A stretch of 64,000 nt of DNA from positions 1 through 64,000 of the forward strand of contig JABLUY010000183.1 of the NCBI GenBank assembly GCA_013306675.1, read 5' to 3'. Shown here piece by piece: positions 58,443 to 64,000 of this stretch; positions within the stretch are counted from its first letter, which is position 1; the number at the start of each line of letters is the position of its first letter. The notes under the pieces are model-generated. The model made no database searches, was not told the origin of the DNA, and worked only from the letters and a program-made list of their open reading frames with translations. Source of the stretch: Thraustochytrium sp. TN22. Taxonomy: Eukaryota; Sar; Bigyra; Thraustochytrida; Thraustochytriidae. A program made the position numbers and the translations under genes.

Positions 58443-59789
58443 TGGCCCTCGCTGCTGCCCGCGCCCGCGCCGCGCCGCTGCCCGCGCCCGCTCCTAGCTC
58501 CTCCGCGCGCGCTCGATTCGGGTCTGCCCGCTCGCTTGCAGTTGCTTGCTTGCTTGCTTGCTCGCTTGCTTGCTTGCCAACCCGGCGGTGCCGGATCCGG
58601 GTCTGCGCGCCGGGATGCCAACGCCCGAGGTGAAGGCCGGCACCGTCCAAGTTCAAATGGCCAGCCGGTTGGGCCGGTTGCGCCGCCGCTTTAGCTGACT
58701 TGTCCCCTGCCACTGCCACTGTGGCCGCCGGCGTGGAAGTCTCGCCCTCGAGGGCCTCGACAGCCTCGATCGACAGCCAGAGCGAAGCTTCGAGACGGTC
58801 CGGCCGCCCAAGGCCGCCCAAAACTCCGCCAGCCCGGCCAGGCGGGCCGGCGCGCGCCCCGTCGCTCGGCGCGCTCTTGACCCGGCCCCTGGCCGCGGAG
58901 CCCGGCCTGCCTGCCTGCCTGGCCGGCCGCACGCGGCGCGGCAGGCAGGCTGTAGTTCCTGGCCGGCGCGAGCTTGAGAGCTTGGAGAATCCTCATGCTC
59001 GAGGCCTGCGAGGCGCGTGGGACGCGTGCGACGCGCACAGGACGCGGAGTGCTACGAAGCGCGCGGAGCAGGCGCGGCCGCCGGGTCGCGTGCGGCGACG
59101 AGGCCACAAATTTCAAATTTCGAACGAGGTCGGCTGCCCGCCTGCCGGCCTGCCTGCCGCGCGGCGCCGCGCCGCGCCGAGCCGCGCCGCGGGCGGGAGG
59201 CGCCCGCGCGCGCGCGATCCCTCGCTCGCCCCCGCGCGCGCGCGCCCGGCCCGGCGCGCGCCGCCCCGCGCGCGGCCCGGCCTCGGGCAGAGATGGCGGC
59301 GGCGAGGCGTGCTGCCAGCCTGATGTGAAAAATTGAATGCTGTGCTGAGAGGAACGAACGATCGATACAGAACCCGAGCGAGCGAGCGAGCGCAGACTCT
59401 GGCGCGCGCGCCGCGAGTCGCGAGTCGCGAGTCGAGCTCGGCGCGGGCGAGCCGGGCGGCCAGCTCGCTCGGCGCGGGCCCGGCCGGCAACCGTCACGCG
59501 CGCGGCGCGGCGCGGCCAACGGCTGCGGCGCGGCGCTGACAGTGAGCGAGCGGGCGAGCGAGGCGCCCTCGCGGCGGCCGTTGTGGGCTGTGCTGTGCAA
59601 GACAATTCCGTGAGTGCGGACTCGGACAGGACCGGGGCCGCGGCGGCGGCGGCGGCGGCGGCGGCGGGCAAACCGCGGGCGGTCGGCTGGTCGGCGCGTG
59701 GCTGGCTCGGTCGGCTGGTCGGCGCGTAGCTGACTCGGTCGGCTGGTCGGCGCGTAGCTGGCTCGGCCGGCGGGCGCCGGCAAGCCAGC
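58443..59789. promoter_or_regulatory. Shared upstream region of ALDH7A1 and LKR/SDH with repeats
   Basis: About 1.35 kb between divergent lysine-catabolism genes, so it is a good candidate for shared control. It contains a (GCTT)n run at about 58537-58577, GC-rich low-complexity DNA, a GCGAGCGA run near 59376, a (CGG)n tract near 59638-59667 and a 28-bp triple repeat next to the LKR/SDH start. Open frames on both strands are compositional. Confidence 0.5.
59682..59765 (+). repeat. 28-bp tandem repeat x3 in LKR/SDH leader
   Basis: Three adjacent 28-bp units (59682-59709, 59710-59737, 59738-59765). They differ only at one or two bases (GTGGCTGGC, GTAGCTGAC, GTAGCTGGC). The array ends 24 bp before the ATG at 59790, so it is in the 5' UTR or core promoter. 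It includes an in-frame stop at 59727. Confidence 0.88.
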
Positions 59790-62700
59790 ATGTCGCGCAG
59801 GCCGTGCGTGGGCGTGGTGCGCGAGGCGTACAGCGCGTGGGAGCGACGGTCACCCTTCACCCCGGAGCAGGTGGGCCGGCTTGTGAAGCGGTACGGCGTG
59901 GACGTGGTGGTGCAGCCGAGCGGCAAGCGCGTGTTTCCGGACGGCGACTACGCGCGCGCCGGGGCGCGCCTGAGCGATGACCTGTCGGAGTGCGCGGCCA
60001 TCTTCGGCGTGAAGCAGGTGCCGATCGAGTCACTGCTGGAGGACAAGACGTACCTCTTCTTCAGCCACACCATCAAGGGCCAACTGGAGAACATGGAGTT
60101 GCTCGACAACCTGCTGACCAAGCGTGTCCGGCTCATCGACTACGAGTGCATCACCAAGAATGGCGAGGCGGGCGCCCCGCGGCTCGTGGCCTTTGGCCAG
60201 TACGCCGGCATGGCCGGCATGATTGACAGCCTGCGCGGCGTGGGCCAGCAGCTGCTGCACCACGGGCTCAGCTCGCCGCTGCTCAACGTGGGGTCCGCCT
60301 ACATGTATCCCTCATACGAGGCGGCGACGCAGGCGATTCGCGCGGCTGGCCACGCGCTCGCGCGTCAGCGCGCGCAGCAGGTCTGGCCGGACCGCTTCGA
60401 TCCGCTCGTCTTCCTCTTCACGGGCCGTGGCAACGTGAACCAGGGCGCGCGCCACGTCTTCAACCACCTGCCGCACCGCATGCTGGCGCCGGGCGATCTG
60501 GCCGAGACGCTCGCCTCGCCAGAGCGCCGCGCGGAGCTGCCTGCCATTGTGGGCTGCCAGGTCGACCTGCAGCACATGGTGGAGCGCCGCTCCGACGGCG
60601 GCTTTGACCGCCAGGAGTACTACGCGGCGCCGGAGCTGTACCGGTCCGTCTTTTACGAGCGCCTCGCGCGCCACTGCAACGTGCTGGTCAACGGCATCTA
60701 CTGGGATGCGCGATTTCCGCGCGTGCTCTCCAAGAAGGACCTGCAGCGTGACCTGGACGCGGGCCACGATCGCAGGCTGCACTTCATCGCCGACATCTCC
60801 TGCGACGTGGGCGGCGGCATTGAGGTACTGGAGCGCGCCACGAGCGTGGAGGACCCTTTTCTGCGCTGTGTGGGGCCCGGCAAGGACCTCGACATCATGG
60901 GCGTCGACATTTTGCCCAGCGAGCTGCCGCGCGAAGCGAGCCAGCACTTCGGCGACTACCTGCTGCCCTTTGTGGCGCAGCTCGCCGCTGGCACGCGCAC
61001 AGCGGACCTGGCGCCGGAGCTGCGCGGTGCCTGCATCACCGACGAGGGCGCCTTGCGGCCGCGCTACAGCTATATTGAGCAGCTGCGCCGCGAGCGCCTG
61101 CGCGAGCTCAACGGCCTGCCTTCTTCGGACGAGACGTCCTCGCTGCAGGTGGAGGGTAGCACGGTGGTGCGCCTGACGGGCCACATCTTCGACACGGGGC
61201 TCATCAACCGCATCTTGGACATTGTCGAGGCGCAGGACCCGCACGGCCGCTTCCGCATCCTCGAGTGCATGGTCGGCTCGCGCTGCGAAAGCACGCTGCT
61301 GCTGCAACTCACGCTCGACGGCGGCCGCGCGCAGCTGGACCAGGTCCTCACGCGCATGCATACGCTGGCGGCCGACCCGGAGTTTGCCACCGCCGAGGCG
61401 CGCGTCGAGGAGATGCCCTCTACCTTTTGCAACGGCGACTATCGCGCCACAGTGACGGCGCCAGCGCCGGCCGCCTCGGCCCCGGCCTCCTCGGGGACCC
61501 AGCCGTACTCGGGCGGCCGGCAGAGGGCGGGCGTGCAGATGGCGCGTCGCGACTCGCAGGCCAACAAGGAGACGGCGGCATTCTTGGACCGCGGCACCTC
61601 GCCCTCGCCCAAGCTCGTGGCGCCCTCGCTCACGCGCGTCGCCATCCTGGGCGCCGGCATGGTGGCCAAGCCGTGCGCCGAGCTGCTCTCGCGCGACTCG
61701 AGCCGGCACATCGTGGTGGCCTCGGCGCTGCGCGGCGAGGCGGACGCGCTGTGCAAGCGCGTGGGCCGCACCAATCTGGAGCCCGTACTTCTGGACGCCC
61801 AGGGCGACGACGCGGCGTTGAAGAAGCTCATCAGCGGCTGCGACGCTGTCATCTCGCTGCTGCCGCAGACCATGCATGTGACGGTGGCGCGGCACTGCCT
61901 GGCGAGCGGCGTGCCACTCGTGACGGCCAGCTACGTTAGCCCGGAGATGCGTGCGCTGGACGCCGAGGCGCGCGAGCGCGGCGTGCCGATCCTCTGCGAG
62001 ATGGGGCTGGACCCGGGCATGGACCACATGAGCGCGCAGCAGGTCATTGACGAGATGCACGAGGCCGGCCAGCAGGTGACGAGCTTCACCTCGGTCTGCG
62101 GCGGTCTCCCGGCGCCTGAGGCAGCCGACAACCCGTTCGGCTACCGCTTCTCCTGGTCGCCGCGGGGCGTGCTGATGGCCATGCGCAACCCGGCACTCTA
62201 CCTGCGCGATGGCCGCCGTGTCGAGGTGCGCGGCGAGGACCTGCTCACCGCCGCGGAGCCATTCCGTATGCACAACCTGCCCTCGCTCGCGCTCGAGCAG
62301 CTGCCGAACCGCGACTCGCTTGTCTACGCCGACACCTATCGCATCCCGGAGGCCAAGACCTGCTTTCGCGGCACGCTTCGCTACGAGGGCTTTTCCGCCG
62401 TCATGCGCGAGCTCGCGGCCGCCGGGTTTTTGCGCGAGGACCGCGCCCTCTCGGACGTGCTCGCTGCCTTTCCGCGGTCCGGTTCGCCCGGCGCTGACGC
62501 CGTGCAATGGCTGCTCGATGCCAACTACGAGGAGGCCAGGCACGGCGGCCAGCCAGCCATGGACGGCCTCTGCACGCTCCTTCAGGCCAAGCTCGCGCTC
62601 AACCCGGGCGACCGCGACATGACCATCATGCAGCACAGCTTCAATGATGGCGAGCGCACCAGCAAGCTCCTGGTCTACGGCAACAAGACCGATACCGCCA

Positions 62701-62870
62701 TGGCGCGCACCGTCGGCCTAACGGCCGCCATCGGCGCCGAGCTTATGCTCGACCCGGTCGACCCGCTCGCAGCCCGCGCCTCCGGCGTCCTCGTGCCGAC
62801 ACTTCGTAGCGTCTACGAGCCTGCGCTGGACCGACTGCGACACGAGGGACTCGTGTTTGTCGAGTCTTGA
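59790..62870 (+). CDS. AASS: Bifunctional lysine-ketoglutarate reductase / saccharopine dehydrogenase (AASS)
   Basis: Catalyses lysine + 2-oxoglutarate to saccharopine, then saccharopine to glutamate + alpha-aminoadipic semialdehyde. 1026 residues. LKR half: VGVVREAYSAWERRSPFTP at the N-terminus, FFSHTIKGQ, and FLFTGRGNVNQGA (about residues 1-460). A linker of about 60 residues rich in Ala/Pro/Ser follows. SDH half: Rossmann loop AILGAGMVAKP near 616, AVISLLPQTMHV, and EMGLDPGMDHMSAQ (substrate-binding block), to the C-terminus. An in-frame stop at 59727 with no intervening ATG fixes the start at 59790. The N-terminus lacks an evident mitochondrial presequence, unlike the partner ALDH7A1, so the enzyme may be cytosolic as in plants or imported by a cryptic signal. 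Confidence 0.95.
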   Translation: MSRRPCVGVVREAYSAWERRSPFTPEQVGRLVKRYGVDVVVQPSGKRVFPDGDYARAGARLSDDLSECAAIFGVKQVPIESLLEDKTYLFFSHTIKGQLENMELLDNLLTKRVRLIDYECITKNGEAGAPRLVAFGQYAGMAGMIDSLRGVGQQLLHHGLSSPLLNVGSAYMYPSYEAATQAIRAAGHALARQRAQQVWPDRFDPLVFLFTGRGNVNQGARHVFNHLPHRMLAPGDLAETLASPERRAELPAIVGCQVDLQHMVERRSDGGFDRQEYYAAPELYRSVFYERLARHCNVLVNGIYWDARFPRVLSKKDLQRDLDAGHDRRLHFIADISCDVGGGIEVLERATSVEDPFLRCVGPGKDLDIMGVDILPSELPREASQHFGDYLLPFVAQLAAGTRTADLAPELRGACITDEGALRPRYSYIEQLRRERLRELNGLPSSDETSSLQVEGSTVVRLTGHIFDTGLINRILDIVEAQDPHGRFRILECMVGSRCESTLLLQLTLDGGRAQLDQVLTRMHTLAADPEFATAEARVEEMPSTFCNGDYRATVTAPAPAASAPASSGTQPYSGGRQRAGVQMARRDSQANKETAAFLDRGTSPSPKLVAPSLTRVAILGAGMVAKPCAELLSRDSSRHIVVASALRGEADALCKRVGRTNLEPVLLDAQGDDAALKKLISGCDAVISLLPQTMHVTVARHCLASGVPLVTASYVSPEMRALDAEARERGVPILCEMGLDPGMDHMSAQQVIDEMHEAGQQVTSFTSVCGGLPAPEAADNPFGYRFSWSPRGVLMAMRNPALYLRDGRRVEVRGEDLLTAAEPFRMHNLPSLALEQLPNRDSLVYADTYRIPEAKTCFRGTLRYEGFSAVMRELAAAGFLREDRALSDVLAAFPRSGSPGADAVQWLLDANYEEARHGGQPAMDGLCTLLQAKLALNPGDRDMTIMQHSFNDGERTSKLLVYGNKTDTAMARTVGLTAAIGAELMLDPVDPLAARASGVLVPTLRSVYEPALDRLRHEGLVFVES

Positions 62871-62993
62871 CTGTGAATGCGGATAAGGAAGAGAAAGGGG
62901 AAGAGAAAAGATATTTCTCATTGTCCACACGCCACGCGGCGTACCTGAGGTCGCCCTGTTGGTGGTAACATACCGATCGGGCCTGTTCAAGCT
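62871..62993. other. Convergent 3' spacer
   Basis: 123 bp between the LKR/SDH stop and the next minus-strand stop. Nothing recognised. Confidence 0.6.
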
Positions 62994-63392
62994 CTACTTG
63001 ACGCAGACAAAGCCCGCCCAGGATAAGGGCTCCTCCACAAAGCTCGCATCCGGGTGCGGGTCATGCACGTTCTCGAAGTGAACGCCGTCCTTGGCCACGG
63101 CGCAAACCACGCAGTGCTTGAAATCTCCGCGCGGCGACTTGCCCGCGACCACGGCTCTCGTCCCGGGCGCCGCCGGAAAGGGCAGCTTACCGTCCTTGAG
63201 CTCAACCTTGACGAGCGCCAAAGGCGGGAAGTTGCGACCCAGGAAGCTGTTCACCGAGTCCATGTATTGCGCGCCCGCCTCGAGGAAGTTCGGCACCTCC
63301 TCCAGCGTCTCTGTGCGCAGCAGCGTCGCCACGCACGCCTGCAGCGCGTTGCCGGCGCCGCCCTCGAAGATGGTCTGCAGGTGGCCCGTCAT
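62994..63392 (-). CDS. Small papain-like cysteine-peptidase-fold protein
   Basis: 132 residues. Cys20 lies in a helix start (NALQACVATLL), His93 in FKHCVV and Asp111 in HDPHP. The order Cys-His-Asp, the VPNF and SPRG motifs, and the small size resemble a family of short papain-like proteins known mainly from bacteria and phages. No signal peptide. Activity, if any, is unknown. The canonical position before the Cys (often Asn-Cys) is Gln-Ala here. Codon use looks like that of the neighbours, so if it was transferred it was long ago. The start at 63392 follows an 11-bp repeat array. Annotation as a catalytically competent peptidase is inference. Confidence 0.65.
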   Translation of the reverse strand: MTGHLQTIFEGGAGNALQACVATLLRTETLEEVPNFLEAGAQYMDSVNSFLGRNFPPLALVKVELKDGKLPFPAAPGTRAVVAGKSPRGDFKHCVVCAVAKDGVHFENVHDPHPDASFVEEPLSWAGFVCVK

Positions 63393-63755
63393 GGCTGCGC
63401 GAGCACGGCGGGCACGGCGGGCGGCGCTGTGCTCGGCCAGCAGCTCTGCACGCTCTGCAGTCTCTGCCCGGTCTCTGCCCGGTCTCTGCCCGGTCTCTGC
63501 CCGGTCTTTGCCCGGCGCTCTGCCCGGCGCTCTGCCGGCTCTGCCTGCTCTGCCCTCTCTGGCTGGGCCCGCTCCGGCCTGCGGCGCTGCAGATCCTCCG
63601 GCCCGCGCAGGGCTTGTCCGGCAAAAGCATCACTTTCACGAATCAGTGGTCAAAGCCCTGTGAGATTGCGTCGAGATTGCCTTACTACAAATTTACCAGC
63701 ACCATCACCATTCCTGGGACCTGGGACCACGAGCTACGAGCTACTACACCTAAGA
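63393..63755. other. Spacer with 11-bp tandem repeat
   Basis: Leader side of the small papain-like gene and 3' side of the next minus-strand gene. The array at 63461-63515 is five copies of an 11-bp unit TCTCTGCCCGG, the last slightly divergent, followed by related CTCTGCC units to about 63555. No coding frame supported. Confidence 0.7.
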
Positions 63756-64000
63756 CTACTGCTTCGCCGAGCGGGTGGCGGCCGCATCGAGGTCGTAAAT
63801 GAGGCGTTGAGCCCAAAATTGATCCAGGGGTTCGGGCGCAATGACCTCCTCGTCGTTGAAGAGAACACGGACGAAGAACTCGCCGTCCGAATCCGCTTGG
63901 AGTAGCTCAAAGAGCATAGTGGAAGCGTAAGGCGGCCAGTCGCGCTCAAAGTTAGGTTCCTTGAGCGCGTGCTGGCGCAGGCCGAGCGCGCAGAGCAAGG
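63756..64000 (-). CDS. Histidine acid phosphatase-like protein, 3' end only
   Basis: The C-terminal ~80 residues of a gene whose start lies beyond the right edge. The block WPPYASTMLFELLQ followed by FFVRVLFNDEEV matches the C-terminal strands of histidine acid phosphatases (lysophosphatidic-acid / acid phosphatase family). The catalytic RHG and HD motifs would lie outside the window, so function cannot be confirmed here. The tail ends LDAAATRSAKQ. Confidence 0.6.
   Translation of the reverse strand, partial: LLCALGLRQHALKEPNFERDWPPYASTMLFELLQADSDGEFFVRVLFNDEEVIAPEPLDQFWAQRLIYDLDAAATRSAKQ

Noticed and set aside
63461-63515. CRISPR-like array
   Set aside because: The 11-bp units are directly adjacent with no spacers; this is a simple tandem repeat.

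Overview
The window is nuclear DNA from a GC-rich, gene-dense, intron-poor protist. Nearly every gene is eukaryotic: THO complex, CPSF30, DCP2, snurportin, katanin, kinesin, VPS16 and IFT88. IFT88 means the organism builds a flagellum at some stage. Rhodopsin-like receptors with N-terminal ectodomains, an oomycete-style bZIP, a CPSF30-YTH fusion and a plant-like LKR/SDH together suggest a stramenopile, perhaps a thraustochytrid (Labyrinthulomycetes). That placement is inference. No organellar, bacterial or tRNA/rRNA genes were seen. Most genes are single long open frames in divergent or convergent pairs with spacers of about 100-1400 bp. Clear intron evidence was found in only one gene (DCP2), with a second possible case. 

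Layout. 0-2.4 kb: bZIP regulator. 2.9-9.4 kb: two divergent, paralogous rhodopsin-like GPCR genes. The minus-strand copy is interrupted by a 2.34 kb DNA transposon (3779-6115) with CCC...GGG inverted ends and an ATAT target-site duplication; removing the element restores the receptor frame exactly. 9.5-24.9 kb: membrane-anchored aldehyde dehydrogenase (ALDH22/Msc7 type), THOC5, an ankyrin-WW-kinesin-14, a CPSF30-YTH-KH RNA-binding protein, an unrecognised 714-residue protein and an aldo/keto reductase. 25.3-36.1 kb: LPCAT-like acyltransferase, IFT88, VPS16 and DCP2. 36.4-48.5 kb: one giant gene (about 4,000 residues) for a DUF3638/DUF3645 helicase-like ATPase with ubiquitin-binding zinc fingers, UBA and EF-hands, split by an apparent one-base frameshift. 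49.3-56.2 kb: snurportin-1, katanin p80 and a GT90/CAP10-like glycosyltransferase. 56.5-62.9 kb: ALDH7A1 (antiquitin) and bifunctional LKR/SDH, divergently transcribed. 63-64 kb: a small papain-like protein and the 3' end of a histidine-phosphatase-like gene. 

How the genes work together. The clearest functional unit is the divergent ALDH7A1 / LKR-SDH pair, which supplies the first three steps of lysine breakdown by the saccharopine route. Several neighbours act in mRNA life (THOC5, CPSF30-YTH, DCP2, snurportin), and others in microtubule or cilium biology (kinesin-14, IFT88, katanin p80), but these are scattered and no operon-like arrangement is implied. The most novel items are the transposon, whose protein pairs a YqaJ-like nuclease with a piggyBac-like C-terminus; the CPSF30-YTH-KH and ankyrin-WW-kinesin architectures; the giant ubiquitin-linked ATPase; and a 143-bp tandem triplication of the ALDH7A1 3' end.
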